Positions 20,491 to 30,000 of a stretch of 64,000 nucleotides of DNA are shown here, one piece after another. Source of the DNA: Streptomyces globosus (lineage in GTDB: Bacteria > Actinomycetota > Actinomycetes > Streptomycetales > Streptomycetaceae); contig NZ_CP030862.1 in NCBI RefSeq assembly GCF_003325375.1, forward strand, positions 5,709,501 to 5,773,500. Reading direction: 5' to 3'. The notes beneath the pieces are model-generated. The model worked only from the letters and a program-made list of their open reading frames with translations, was not told the DNA's origin and searched no databases. The translations under genes were made by a program, and so were the position numbers. Position 1 is the stretch's first letter, and each line of letters starts with the position of its first letter.

Positions 20491-21680
20491 GCCAGCAGAC
20501 CGCCGGGACCGCAGCGGACCTCGAACAGCGCGGCGGCCGCGACGTCTTCATCGTCTCCAACAGCGTCGACGAGATCGGCGGGGTGACGACCTGGTCGCAC
20601 CAGATGGCCCGGCTCTTCACCGACCGCGGCCACCGCGTGCACCTCGTCGGCATCGCGCCCGTCGCCGAGGAGCTCCGGCAGAGGCTGCCGCAGGACCTGC
20701 CGTACGCGGTGACCACCCTGTACGACGCCCACCCGCCGCAGGCCCGCCGCCTGCGCGGCATCAAGGGCCGGCTCAACGCGCCCGAGCGGCGCCGCCAGGC
20801 CGCCCGGCGGACCCTGATGCAGCAGAAGGCGGAGCAGCTGAGCACCCTGCTGCGGGCGGCCCGGCCCGGCGGCGTCGTGATCGTCACGCAGGTGTGGGCG
20901 ATGGAGTGGGTGGCGCTCGCCGACACCAAGGGGCTGTCCGTCATCGGCATGAGCCACGAGTCGTTCGAGGCCAGCCAGAAGTCGACCCGCGGCGAGCGGG
21001 TCCGCCGCCACTACCGCGACGTCGACCGGCTGCTCGTGCTCACCCCGGAGGACGCGGACCTGTGGATCCGGGCCGGCATGGAGAACGTCTCCAGCATGCC
21101 GAACCCGCTGCCGTTCATGCCGGACTCACCCGCGCCGCGCACGGAGAAGGTCGTCGTGAGCGTGGGCCGCCTCGCCTTCGAGAAGGGCGTGGACCTGCTG
21201 CTCGACGCCTGGGCGGAGGCGGCCCCGCTGCACCCGGACTGGATCCTGCGGATCCACGGCGCGGGCGTCGAGGAGGCGCGGCTGCGGGAGCACGCCGCCT
21301 CCCTCGGGGTGTCCGGCTCCGTGGAGTGGGCCGGCAGCACCGACGACGTGCTGGGCGCGCTGCGCGGGGCGTCGGTGTTCGCGCAGGCGTCGCGCGCCGA
21401 GGGCTTCCCGATCACCCTGCTGGAGGCGATGGCCGCGGGGCTGCCGGTCGTCGCGTTCGACTGTGCGCCCGGCGTGCGCGAGATCGTCGGGCACGGTGAG
21501 GACGGGCTGCTGGCCCGGCTGGGCAACACGATGGAGCTGGCCGGGCACCTGGACGCGCTGATGGCGGACCGGGAGCTGCGGGACCGGCTCGGCGACCGGG
21601 CCTTCCGGGCGGTGCGCCGCTACTCCGCGGCCGAGATCACCGACCGGTGGGAGCGGCTGTTCGCCTTCCTGGAGCGCTGA
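20487..21680 (+). CDS. Glycosyltransferase family 4
   Basis: 397 residues from GTG 20487 within GTGA overlap of the preceding stop, with an AGGAG ribosome site. GT-B fold: N-terminal IVSNSVDEIGGVTTWSHQMARL; C-terminal VSVGRLAFEKGVDLLLDAW, WAGSTDDV, and the donor-binding EGFPITLLEAMAAGLPVV. No membrane segment. Being translationally coupled to the TagF-like fusion, it probably adds a sugar to the same wall polymer. Confidence 0.92.
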   Translation: MSQQTAGTAADLEQRGGRDVFIVSNSVDEIGGVTTWSHQMARLFTDRGHRVHLVGIAPVAEELRQRLPQDLPYAVTTLYDAHPPQARRLRGIKGRLNAPERRRQAARRTLMQQKAEQLSTLLRAARPGGVVIVTQVWAMEWVALADTKGLSVIGMSHESFEASQKSTRGERVRRHYRDVDRLLVLTPEDADLWIRAGMENVSSMPNPLPFMPDSPAPRTEKVVVSVGRLAFEKGVDLLLDAWAEAAPLHPDWILRIHGAGVEEARLREHAASLGVSGSVEWAGSTDDVLGALRGASVFAQASRAEGFPITLLEAMAAGLPVVAFDCAPGVREIVGHGEDGLLARLGNTMELAGHLDALMADRELRDRLGDRAFRAVRRYSAAEITDRWERLFAFLER

Positions 21681-21698
21681 GCGCGGGGCGCTCACCGT

Positions 21699-21746
21699 AC
21701 GGCGGAGCCGCCCGACCCGGAGGACCGGGGCGGGCGGCTCCGCCGT
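21699..21746. terminator. Bidirectional terminator between GT4 and galE
   Basis: A 16-bp perfect stem, ACGGCGGAGCCGCCCG with its complement at 21731-21746, sits in the 107-bp gap between two convergent genes. Confidence 0.75.
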
Positions 21747-21787
21747 GTCACGGCCGGGACAGGCGGTCCTCCGGGACGGGCGGGTCC

Positions 21788-22789
21788 TCAGCGCTCCGAC
21801 GTGTGCCCGGCCTTGCCGCGGTTGGCCTCCCAGCCCGCCCACGCCGAGGTGATCATGTCGCGGACGTCGTGCTTCGCCTTCCAGCCCAGCTCGGCGTGGA
21901 TGCGGTCGGCGGAGGCGACGACCTTGGCCGGGTCGCCGGGGCGGCGCGGCACGACGACCGGCTCGTACGCGTGGCCGGTGCCCTCGTTGAGGAGGGTGGC
22001 CATCTCGCGCACGGACACGCCCTCGCCGCGGCCGATGTTGACCGTCAGGTCGCGGTACTCGCCCGCGTCCGCCCACTCGCGCAGCTTCCGGGCCGCCGCG
22101 ACGTGCGCCTCGGCCAGGTCCTCGACGTGGATGTAGTCGCGGATGCAGGTGCCGTCCGGGGTGGGGTAGTCGTCGCCGAAGATGCGGGCGCCCTCGCCCT
22201 TGTCGAAGCGCTCGAAGACCATCGGGACCAGGTTGAACACACCGGTGTCGGCGAGCTCCGGGGTGGCCGCGCCGGCCACGTTGAAGTAGCGCAGGCAGGC
22301 CGTCGCGATGCCGTGCGCCCGGCCGGCCGCGCGGATCAGCCACTCGCCGGCCAGCTTGGTCTCGCCGTACGGGCTCAGCGGCGCGCACGGGGTCTCCTCG
22401 GTGACGAGGTCCACGTCCGGCATGCCGTACACGGAGGCGGAGGAGGAGAAGAGGACGTTCCGGACGCCGGCCGCGGCGACCGCCCCGAGCAGGACCTGCA
22501 GGCCCTCCACGTTCTCGTGGTAGTAGAACAGCGGCTTCTCGACGGACTCGCCGACCTGCTTCTTGCCGGCCAGGTGCACCACGCCGGTGACCTTGTGCTT
22601 GCGGATCACCTCGTCGAGGACGAGGCGGTCCAGGACCGAGCCGATCACCAGCGGGACGCCCTCCGGGACGCGGTCCTCGTTGCCGGTGGACAGGTCGTCC
22701 AGAACGACGACCTGCTCACCCGCGAGCAGCATCGCGCGGACGACGTGCGAGCCGATGTAGCCGGCGCCGCCGGTGATCAGAAAAGTCAT
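21788..22789 (-). CDS. galE: UDP-glucose 4-epimerase
   Basis: 333 residues from ATG 22789 (MTFLITGGAGYIGSHVV) with GGGAG upstream; ATG 22813 is an unlikely alternative. Short-chain dehydrogenase fold with the NAD-binding GGAGYIGSH near residue 7 and catalytic YGETK. It interconverts UDP-glucose and UDP-galactose. Because of its position between glycosyltransferase genes, it probably supplies UDP-galactose (or the N-acetyl forms) for the wall polymer rather than serving galactose catabolism; that is inference. Confidence 0.95.
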   Translation of the reverse strand: MTFLITGGAGYIGSHVVRAMLLAGEQVVVLDDLSTGNEDRVPEGVPLVIGSVLDRLVLDEVIRKHKVTGVVHLAGKKQVGESVEKPLFYYHENVEGLQVLLGAVAAAGVRNVLFSSSASVYGMPDVDLVTEETPCAPLSPYGETKLAGEWLIRAAGRAHGIATACLRYFNVAGAATPELADTGVFNLVPMVFERFDKGEGARIFGDDYPTPDGTCIRDYIHVEDLAEAHVAAARKLREWADAGEYRDLTVNIGRGEGVSVREMATLLNEGTGHAYEPVVVPRRPGDPAKVVASADRIHAELGWKAKHDVRDMITSAWAGWEANRGKAGHTSER

Positions 22790-22818
22790 GCGTTTCTCCC
22801 GAGTGCATTCCATGGGTC

Positions 22819-22847
22819 CGGGCGGCGGCCTTCGGGGCCGCCGCCCG
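22819..22847 (-). terminator. Hairpin between the GT2 gene and galE
   Basis: CGGGCGGCGGCC and its complement form a 12-bp stem with a 5-nt loop in the 60-bp gap, 3 bp beyond the stop of the upstream GT2 gene. It may weaken rather than abolish read-through into galE. Confidence 0.6.
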
Positions 22848-22849
22848 CG

Positions 22850-24472
22850 TCATCCCGCCGCGCGGCCCGCGCGGGCCCGGTGGAGGCGGTTGCGTACGAA
22901 GCTCAGCGCGCCCGCGGCTCCCGGCGCGAGCCGCAGGGCCAGGGAACCCCCGGCGGTGCGGTACGGCTGCGCCAGCAGCACACCGTACCTGCTGCTCAGC
23001 AGCGCCCTGCGGCGCAGCAGCGCGTCGAGGGGGCGGGGCGCGGTCGCCAGGACGGTGCCGTCGGCGAAGGCGACGTCGATCTCGACGCCCCAGGCCTGCA
23101 TGCCCCGGCGGCCCTGCCGGCGCCCGGCGGCGGCGACCGCGGTCAGCGGGAAGGGGACGTCACAGGTCCAGCCGCTGCCGTCGGCGGCGGGGCGCAGGTC
23201 GACGGGCCGGTCGAGGAGGGGCTCGCCGCCGGAGCGCGGCACGAACCGCAGCCGGACGGTGCGCGGCCCGGCCTCGGCGAGCCGCCCGTACAGGTCGTGC
23301 ACCCGGATCCGCAGGCCGGCGGCGCCGGCTCCGGCGCCTGCCTCGACGGTGGCGGGCAGGGCGGCGGCGGGCAGTTCCTCCAGCCCGTCCAGCTCGACGG
23401 GAAGGGCGTCGCTCCACACGGGCCGGCCGCCGGGGCCGGTCGCGTACGGGGGCAGCAGCCGCGGCGGTTCGGCGGCGAACCGGGTCAGCCGCTCCAGGTC
23501 GGCGGGCGGGGCGTCGGCGGCGCGCAGCACGCGGACGATCCACCGGGCGTGCGCACCGGCAGCCTCGACGGCGGCCTCGTCGAACCCGGCCAGGTAGTCG
23601 CGGGTCAGGGCCCACCAGTCGGCCCGGTAGCCGGGGTCGCTGCCGAGTTCGCGCAGGTACATGCGCAGGTCGTACTCCAGGAACTTCACCCGGCAGGCGA
23701 GGCCGAGCTCCGGGGATGCCTCGGCGAGGATCCGGGCGGCGGTGCGGTGGGCCTCGATGCGGGAGCGCCAGTTGGAGACGTCCTTGCGGTCCAGGGAGAT
23801 CGACACCTGGGCGGCGCTGCGCCGGACGTGCCAGACGTAGACGAGGTCCTCGACGACGGCGATGCGCGGCGCGGCGGCGAGGACGCGGGCGGTGAAGACG
23901 AAGTCCTCGTAGGTGAACCGGCCGTCGGGGAAGCGGATGCCGTGCTTGTCCAGGAAGGCCCGCTCGTACAGCTTGTTGACGCAGAGGGTGTCGCGGACCA
24001 GCTCGGGCCGGTCGGCCGGCCGGTCGACGACCTCGCCGTGCCGGTACAGGCCGGGCACCCAGGGGGTGTCGTGGTGCTGGGGCAGCTCCCGGCGCACGCA
24101 CGCACCGACGGCCACCGGGGCGCGGTGCTCCTCGGCGGCGCGGAGGAGCGCCTCGGCGGCCCCGGGCGGCAGGACGTCGTCGCTGTCGAGGAACAGCACG
24201 TACGGGGAGGTGGCGGCGGCGATCCCGTCGTTGCGGGGGGTACCGCAGCCGCCGCTGTTCTCCGTACGGTGGACGACCTTCAGGCGCGGGTGGACGGCGG
24301 CCAGCCCGTCCAGCACCTCCGCGGTGCCGTCGGCCGAGGCGTCGTTGACGGCGATGACCTCGGCCACGACCGGGCCCTGGGCGAGAGCCGAGGTGACGGC
24401 TTCGCCCACGAGCCCGGCGTCGTTGTAGGCGATCACGACGACGGAGACACTGGGGGGCTGCGTGCTGCTCAC
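22850..24472 (-). CDS. Glycosyltransferase family 2
   Basis: 540 residues from GTG 24472 (VSSTQPPSVSVVVIAYND), preferred over the upstream TTG at 24511. GT2 signatures: VVVIAYNDAG, VNDASADGT, NSGGCGTPRNDGI and FLDSDDVLP. The first 240 residues closely resemble the N-terminal GT2 half of the TagF-like fusion at 17611 (same NSGGCG-PRN-GI and FLDSDDVL strings), so the two are paralogues. The C-terminal 250 residues are beta-rich like the fusion's central part but lack the glycerophosphotransferase domain. It acts presumably on the same glycopolymer. Confidence 0.9.
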   Translation of the reverse strand: MSSTQPPSVSVVVIAYNDAGLVGEAVTSALAQGPVVAEVIAVNDASADGTAEVLDGLAAVHPRLKVVHRTENSGGCGTPRNDGIAAATSPYVLFLDSDDVLPPGAAEALLRAAEEHRAPVAVGACVRRELPQHHDTPWVPGLYRHGEVVDRPADRPELVRDTLCVNKLYERAFLDKHGIRFPDGRFTYEDFVFTARVLAAAPRIAVVEDLVYVWHVRRSAAQVSISLDRKDVSNWRSRIEAHRTAARILAEASPELGLACRVKFLEYDLRMYLRELGSDPGYRADWWALTRDYLAGFDEAAVEAAGAHARWIVRVLRAADAPPADLERLTRFAAEPPRLLPPYATGPGGRPVWSDALPVELDGLEELPAAALPATVEAGAGAGAAGLRIRVHDLYGRLAEAGPRTVRLRFVPRSGGEPLLDRPVDLRPAADGSGWTCDVPFPLTAVAAAGRRQGRRGMQAWGVEIDVAFADGTVLATAPRPLDALLRRRALLSSRYGVLLAQPYRTAGGSLALRLAPGAAGALSFVRNRLHRARAGRAAG

Positions 24473-24550
24473 CCCGTGGATCCTAGGCGACCCGGGTAAA
24501 CATCCCTTCAACTCCGCCGCCCGATGCGCCCGCGGACCGCATGATTCAGG

Positions 24551-25996
24551 TCAGAAAGGACGGAATTCGTCGTATTCGTCCTGTGCGGAGTCGCTGCGGC
24601 GGGCGTCGCGCTCCTTGCGGCGCTGGGCGGCCGGACGCGGCGCTTCCATGCGGTGGTCCTCGCCGCGGCGGCCCAGCATCTCCGCGCCGGCCATCATGGA
24701 CGGCTCCCAGTCGAAGACGACCGCGTTCTCGTCGGAGCCGATGGCGACGCCGTCGCCGGCGCGGGCGCCGACCTTCAGCAGCTCGTCCTCGACACCGAGG
24801 CGGTTCAGGCGGTCGGCGAGGTAGCCGACGGCCTCGTCGTTGTTGAAGTCGGTCTGGCGGACCCAGCGCTCCGGCTTCTCGCCGCGCACCCGGTAGACGC
24901 CCTCCGCCTCGTCGAAGGTGACGGTGAAGCCGGTCTCGTCGACGGCCTTCGGGCGGATGACGATGCGGGTCGCCTCCTGCTTCGGCTTGCGGGCGCGCGC
25001 CTTGGCGACGACCTCCGCGAGGAAGTAGGACAGCTCCTTCAGGCCGGTGCGGGCGACCGCGGAGACCTCGAAGACCTTGTAGCCGCGGGCCTCCAGGTCG
25101 GGCCGGATCATGTCGGCGAGGTCCTTGCCGTCCGGGATGTCGACCTTGTTGAGGACCACGAGGCGCGGCCGGTTCTCCAGGCCGCCGCCGTACTGCTTGA
25201 GCTCCTCCTCGATGACGTCGAGGTCGGAGACGGGGTCGCGGTCGGACTCCAGGGTGGCCGTGTCCAGGACGTGCACCAGGACGGAGCAGCGCTCCACGTG
25301 CCGCAGGAACTCCAGGCCCAGGCCCTTGCCCTGGCTGGCGCCCGGGATGAGGCCGGGGACGTCGGCGATCGTGTAGACGGTCGAGCCGGCGGTGACGACG
25401 CCCAGGTTCGGGACGAGCGTGGTGAACGGGTAGTCCGCGATCTTCGGCTTGGCGGCGGAGAGCACCGAGATCAGCGAGGACTTGCCGGCGCTCGGGAAGC
25501 CGACGAGCGCCACGTCCGCGACGGTCTTCAGCTCCAGGACGATGTCGCCGGTCGCGCCGGGCACGCCGAGGAGCGCGAAGCCGGGGGCCTTGCGGCGGGC
25601 GGAGGACAGCGCCGCGTTGCCGAGGCCGCCGCGGCCGCCCTCGGCGGCGACGTACGTGGTGCCCTGGCCGACCAGGTCGGCGAGGACGTTGCCCTCCTTG
25701 TCGAGGACGACGGTGCCGTCCGGCACGGGCAGGACGAGGTCCTGGCCGTCCTTGCCGGAGCGGTTGCCGCCCTCGCCGGGCTTGCCGTTGGTGGCCTTGC
25801 GGTGCGGGCTGTGGTGGTAGTCCAGAAGGGTCGTCACGGACTGGTCCACGACGAGGACGACGTCGCCGCCGCGGCCGCCGTTGCCGCCGTCGGGGCCGCC
25901 GAGCGGCTTGAACTTCTCCCGGTGCACGGAGGCGCAGCCGTGGCCCCCGTTACCCGCGGCGACATGCAGCTCGACGCGGTCCACGAAGGTGGTCAT
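24551..25996 (-). CDS. obg: GTPase Obg (CgtA)
   Basis: 481 residues from ATG 25996 with GGAGGAACACC upstream. The glycine-rich Obg domain ([33 protein letters not shown]) occupies about 1-158. The G domain follows: G1 [10 protein letters not shown], switch/G3 [11 protein letters not shown]4 NKVD. A C-terminal OCT domain is present ([17 protein letters not shown]). Obg couples GTP levels to ribosome assembly. In Streptomyces it is linked to the onset of aerial mycelium formation. It lies downstream of rpmA, separated by a large hairpin. Confidence 0.97.
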   Translation of the reverse strand: MTTFVDRVELHVAAGNGGHGCASVHREKFKPLGGPDGGNGGRGGDVVLVVDQSVTTLLDYHHSPHRKATNGKPGEGGNRSGKDGQDLVLPVPDGTVVLDKEGNVLADLVGQGTTYVAAEGGRGGLGNAALSSARRKAPGFALLGVPGATGDIVLELKTVADVALVGFPSAGKSSLISVLSAAKPKIADYPFTTLVPNLGVVTAGSTVYTIADVPGLIPGASQGKGLGLEFLRHVERCSVLVHVLDTATLESDRDPVSDLDVIEEELKQYGGGLENRPRLVVLNKVDIPDGKDLADMIRPDLEARGYKVFEVSAVARTGLKELSYFLAEVVAKARARKPKQEATRIVIRPKAVDETGFTVTFDEAEGVYRVRGEKPERWVRQTDFNNDEAVGYLADRLNRLGVEDELLKVGARAGDGVAIGSDENAVVFDWEPSMMAGAEMLGRRGEDHRMEAPRPAAQRRKERDARRSDSAQDEYDEFRPF

Positions 25997-26072
25997 GGTG
26001 TTCCTCCAGATACAGACGGGATGTCCCGGACAGGCCTTGCTGTCCCATTAAACGTGTGTACGTGCAAACGCG

Positions 26073-26129
26073 CCGAGGGCGGACCTCTCTTCCCGGCACC
26101 TGCCGGGAAGAGCTGGGATCCGCCCTCGG
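26073..26129 (-). terminator. Long nested hairpin between rpmA and obg
   Basis: Outer stem CCGAGGGCGGA/TCCGCCCTCGG (11 bp) encloses an inner stem CTCTTCCCGGCA/TGCCGGGAAGAG (12 bp). It lies 33 bp past the rpmA stop and 76 bp before obg, so it can separate ribosomal-protein expression from obg. Confidence 0.75.
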
Positions 26130-26162
26130 TAAGTTACGAACGCTTGATCAGCAGGAGCTGGA

Positions 26163-26417
26163 TCAGGCGGCCGGAACGATGTTCACGACCTTGCGGCCAC
26201 GGTGGGTGCCGAACTGCACCGCGCCGGCCTGCAGGGCGAACAGCGTGTCGTCGCCACCACGGCCGACACCGGCGCCCGGGTGGAAGTGGGTGCCGCGCTG
26301 GCGGACGAGGATCTCACCAGCGGAAACGACCTGACCGCCGAAGCGCTTCACGCCGAGCCGCTGGGCATTGGAGTCGCGACCGTTCCGGGTGGACGATGCG
26401 CCCTTCTTGTGTGCCAT
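26163..26417 (-). CDS. rpmA: 50S ribosomal protein L27
   Basis: 84 residues beginning [20 protein letters not shown], the canonical L27 start whose N-terminus reaches toward the peptidyl-transferase centre. No N-terminal extension needing cleavage (as in Firmicutes) is present. It lies 14 bp downstream of rplU in the usual rplU-rpmA operon. Confidence 0.99.
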   Translation of the reverse strand: MAHKKGASSTRNGRDSNAQRLGVKRFGGQVVSAGEILVRQRGTHFHPGAGVGRGGDDTLFALQAGAVQFGTHRGRKVVNIVPAA

Positions 26418-26431
26418 TGCTCAGTCCCTCT

Positions 26432-26752
26432 TTACTTCGCGGCCGACGGGATGGACGTGACCTTGATCGCCGTGTACTGCTGACGGTGACCCTGGCGACG
26501 GCGGTAGCCGGTCTTGTTCTTGTAGCGCAGGATGTCGATCTTGGCGCCCTTGGTGTGGTCCACGACCTCGGCCTGGACCTTGATGCCCGCCAGGACCCAC
26601 GGGTCGCTGGTCACGGCGTCGCCGTCGACAACGAGCAGGGTCGAGAGCTCGACCGTGTCGCCAGCCTTGGCAGTGGAAATCTTGTCAACCTCAACGATGT
26701 CGCCGACAGCAACCTTGTGCTGGCGACCACCGCTGCGCACGATGGCGTACAC
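26432..26752 (-). CDS. rplU: 50S ribosomal protein L21
   Basis: 106 residues from GTG 26752 ([18 protein letters not shown]). The conserved L21 C-terminal segment [17 protein letters not shown] is present. It is the first gene of the rplU-rpmA operon, driven by the strong promoter at 26894-26922 through a leader of about 135 nt. Confidence 0.99.
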   Translation of the reverse strand: MYAIVRSGGRQHKVAVGDIVEVDKISTAKAGDTVELSTLLVVDGDAVTSDPWVLAGIKVQAEVVDHTKGAKIDILRYKNKTGYRRRQGHRQQYTAIKVTSIPSAAK

Positions 26753-26886
26753 GCGGATCTCTCTCTCGCTCGATGGGAACCCCTGAAGCCAGCCGTCTCC
26801 CGCAGAACGCGGGTCGGCCTCCCCCGGACCGCGCAGCGGCCCGGGAGGTGAGGTGCTCAGTGGCTGGCGCGCACGTAGACACGCCG
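26753..26886 (-). other. 5' leader of the rplU-rpmA operon
   Basis: About 135 nt lie between the predicted transcription start and the rplU GTG. Two hairpin-capable segments are seen: CCCGGGCCGC/GCGGTCCGGG at about 26825-26850, and CCCGC/GCGGG inside GCCG/CGGC at about 26790-26820. This could be a translational feedback site for L21 but no known leader motif was recognised. The 307-bp gap between rne and rplU otherwise contains only the rne terminator and the rplU promoter. Confidence 0.35.
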
Positions 26887-26893
26887 ACGGTCA

Positions 26894-26922
26894 AGATTAC
26901 GGTCCCGGGTTTAAGAGGTCAA
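26894..26922 (-). promoter_or_regulatory. Promoter of rplU-rpmA
   Basis: TTGACC (26922-26917), a 17-bp spacer and TAATCT (26899-26894) match the principal sigma factor (HrdB) consensus at 9 of 12 positions, the best promoter seen by eye in the window. A second TTGACC lies just downstream of the -10. Confidence 0.8.
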
Positions 26923-26997
26923 ACCGGGACGGCCGCCACGACGCGGCCCCGGACCGGCGACGCGTCGAGGAACGCATCGTCTTTCCGCGGGGTACGG

Positions 26998-27036
26998 GAC
27001 CGCCCCGGCCCCGCGGGGTGCGGGGCCGGGGCGGTC
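26998..27036 (-). terminator. Terminator of rne
   Basis: A perfect 17-bp stem (26998-27014 with 27020-27036, loop GGGGT) lies 23 bp beyond the rne stop. Confidence 0.85.
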
Positions 27037-27059
27037 CGTTGACATGCGACCCGGGCGGG

Positions 27060-30000
27060 TCAGGCGTCCGAGTCGGTGGAGGCCGCGGCGGAGGGAGCGC
27101 TCTGCTCCGCCGCCGCGGTCTTCTTCGTCGCCTTCTTCGCCGTCGTCTTCTTCGCCGTCGTCGTCTTCTTGGCCGCGGTCTTCTTGGCCGTCGTCGTCTT
27201 CTTGGCGGCGGCCTTCTTTGCCGGGGCCTTCTTGGCGGCCGTCTTGCGGGCCGTCTTCTTGGCCGGGGCCGGCTCCTCGGCCGGGGCCTCGGGCTCGGCG
27301 GCGGCTGCCGGGGCCTGCTCCGACGGGGCCGTCTCGACGACGACCACCGCCGCCTCCGCGCCGGCCGGCGAGCCGGCGGGCGAGGTGGCCTTGCGGACGG
27401 CACGGCGCCGCGGACGGGCCGGTGCGGCCGCGGGGGCCTCGGCCTCGACCGGAGCGGGCTCCGGCTGCGGTTCGGCGGCCGGCTCGGGCTCGACGGCCGG
27501 CTCCGGCTCGGCCGCGGCGGCCGGCTGGGGCTGCGGCTCGGGCTCGGCCGCGGCGGCCGGCTCGGGCTGCGGCTCGGCGGCCGGCTGGGGGGCCGCAGTC
27601 GCCGGCGCGGTCGCCTTGCGGGTGGCGCGGCGGCGCGTCCGGCCCTTCGGCTCGGCCTCGACCGTCTCCGACGCGGCCACGGCCTCGGCGACGGCCTCCG
27701 CGGCCGGCTCCAGCACCGTGTCGGCAGGCGCGGTGACCGGCTCGGCCTCCACCTCGACGACCGGCGCCGGCGCGGCCTCGACCGCAGCCGCGGCAGCCGG
27801 AGCAGCAGCTGCGCGCGGGGCGCCCGCGGCGGCGGTCGCCTTGCGCGTGGCGCGGCGCCGGTTGCGGCGGCTGCTGACGCCGGCCGCGGCCTCCGCCTCC
27901 GCGACGCTGCTGTACAGCTCCTCGTCCGGGGCGAACGCCGGCTCGGGCAGCGCGACCGGCGCGGCCACCTCGGCGGCCACCTCGGCCTCGCTCTCCGCCT
28001 CCGGCTCGGCCACGGCGACCGTCCCGGCGGTCTCCACGGCCTCGACCTCGTGTTCGTGGCCCCGGCCGCCGCGCCGCTTGGCGCGCTTGCCGCCGTTGCC
28101 GCCGGCCGCGGACGCCGTGTCCATGTGGACGATCACGCCGCGCCCGTTGCAGTGGACGCAGGTCTCGGAGAAGGACTCCAGCAGGCCCTGGCCGACCCGC
28201 TTGCGGGTCATCTGGACCAGGCCGAGCGAGGTCACCTCGGCGACCTGGTGCTTCGTACGGTCGCGGCCCAGGCACTCCAGCATGCGCCGCAGGACCAGGT
28301 CGCGGTTCGACTCCAGCACCATGTCGATGAAGTCGATGACGACGATGCCGCCCAGGTCGCGCAGCCGCAGCTGGCGCACGATCTCCTCGGCAGCCTCCAG
28401 GTTGTTCCGGGTGACGGTCTCCTCGAGGTTGCCGCCCTGACCGGTGAACTTGCCGGTGTTGACGTCGATGACGACCATCGCCTCGGTCTTGTCGATCACG
28501 AGGGAGCCGCCGGAGGGCAGCCACACCTTGCGGTCGAGCGCCTTGGCGAGCTGCTCGTCGATCCGGTACGTGGCGAAGACGTCGACCTCGGACGTCCAGC
28601 GCTGCAGGCGGCCGGCCAGGTCGGGGGCGACGTGCGAGACGTAGCCGTGGATGGTCTCCCAGGCGCTGTCGCCGCTGACGATGACCTTCGAGAAGTCCTC
28701 GTTGAAGATGTCGCGCACGACGCGGACGGTCATGTCCGGCTCGCCGTACAGCAGGCTCGGCGACGACGTCGTGATCTGCTTCGACTTCTTCTGGATCTCC
28801 TCCCACTGCGCCTGGAGGCGCTCGACGTCGCGGCGCAGCTCGTCCTCGCTCGCGCCCTCGGCGGCCGTGCGCACGATGACGCCGGCGTCCTCGGGGACGA
28901 TCTTCTTGAGGATGGTCTTCAGGCGGGCGCGCTCGGTGTCGGGCAGCTTGCGGCTGATGCCGGTCATCGAGCCCTCGGGCACGTAGACCAGGTAGCGGCC
29001 GGGCAGCGAGACCTGGCTGGTCAGGCGGGCGCCCTTGTGGCCGATCGGGTCCTTGGTGACCTGGACCAGCACGGACTGGCCGGACTTCAGGGCGGTCTCG
29101 ATGCGGCGCGGCCCGTTGGCCATGCCGAGCGCCTCGAAGTTGACCTCGCCGGCGTACAGGACGGCGTTGCGGCCCTTGCCGATGTCGATGAAGGCGGCCT
29201 CCATGGACGGCAGCACGTTCTGGACCTTGCCCAGGTAGACGTTGCCGACGTACGAGGTGGCCTCTTCCTTGTTGACGTAGTGCTCGACGAGCACGTTGTC
29301 CTCGAGGACGCCGATCTGCGTGCGGTCTCCGTTCTGGCGGACGACCATGACGCGCTCGACGGCCTCGCGGCGCGCGAGGAACTCGGCCTCGGTGATGATC
29401 GGCACGCGGCGGCGGCCCTGCTCGCGGCCCTCGCGGCGGCGCTGCTTCTTGGCCTCCAGCCGGGTCGAGCCCTTGATGGACTGGACCTCGTCGGACTCGG
29501 GCTTCTCGCGTGCGGGGCGCGGCTCGCGGACCTTGACGACGGTGCGTACGCCGTCCTCGTCGGCGGCGTCGGCGTCCGCGGCGGTGTCACCGCTGCGGCG
29601 GCGACGGCGGCGGCGACGGCGGCTGGAGGTGCTGCCGAGGGCGTCGGCCTCCTCGGCCTCCTCCTCGTCCTCCTCGGCCTCGGCGGCCTCCTGGTCGGCG
29701 GCCTCGGCCTCGTCCTCGGCGGCTTCGTCGAGCTCGGAGGCCTCGCCGCGGCGGCGACGGCGGCCACCGCGGCGGCGGCGGCGGGACGGGCGCTCGTCGG
29801 AGTCGTCGGCCTCGTCCTCGTCGAGGTCGGCGGCCTCGGCCTCCGGCTCCTCGTCGGCGGGCTCGGGTGCGGCCGGGGCCTCGGCCGCGGGGGCCTCGAC
29901 GGCGCCGCGGCTGCGCCGGCGGCGGCGGCCGGACGGCTGCGCGGCGGGGGCCTGGACGGCCTCGACCTCGGCCTCGGCCTCCTCCTCGTCCTCGTCGGCT

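Noticed and set aside
21712-21719. GACCCGGA, the octamer recognised by some plasmid TraB proteins (clt)
   Set aside because: A single copy inside a terminator loop, 40 kb from the AICE; clt sites are clusters next to traB.
12779-24472. Secondary-metabolite cluster
   Set aside because: Glycosyltransferases, GtrA, GalE and a TagF domain occur without any scaffold-forming enzyme (PKS, NRPS, terpene synthase); a wall polymer explains them better.
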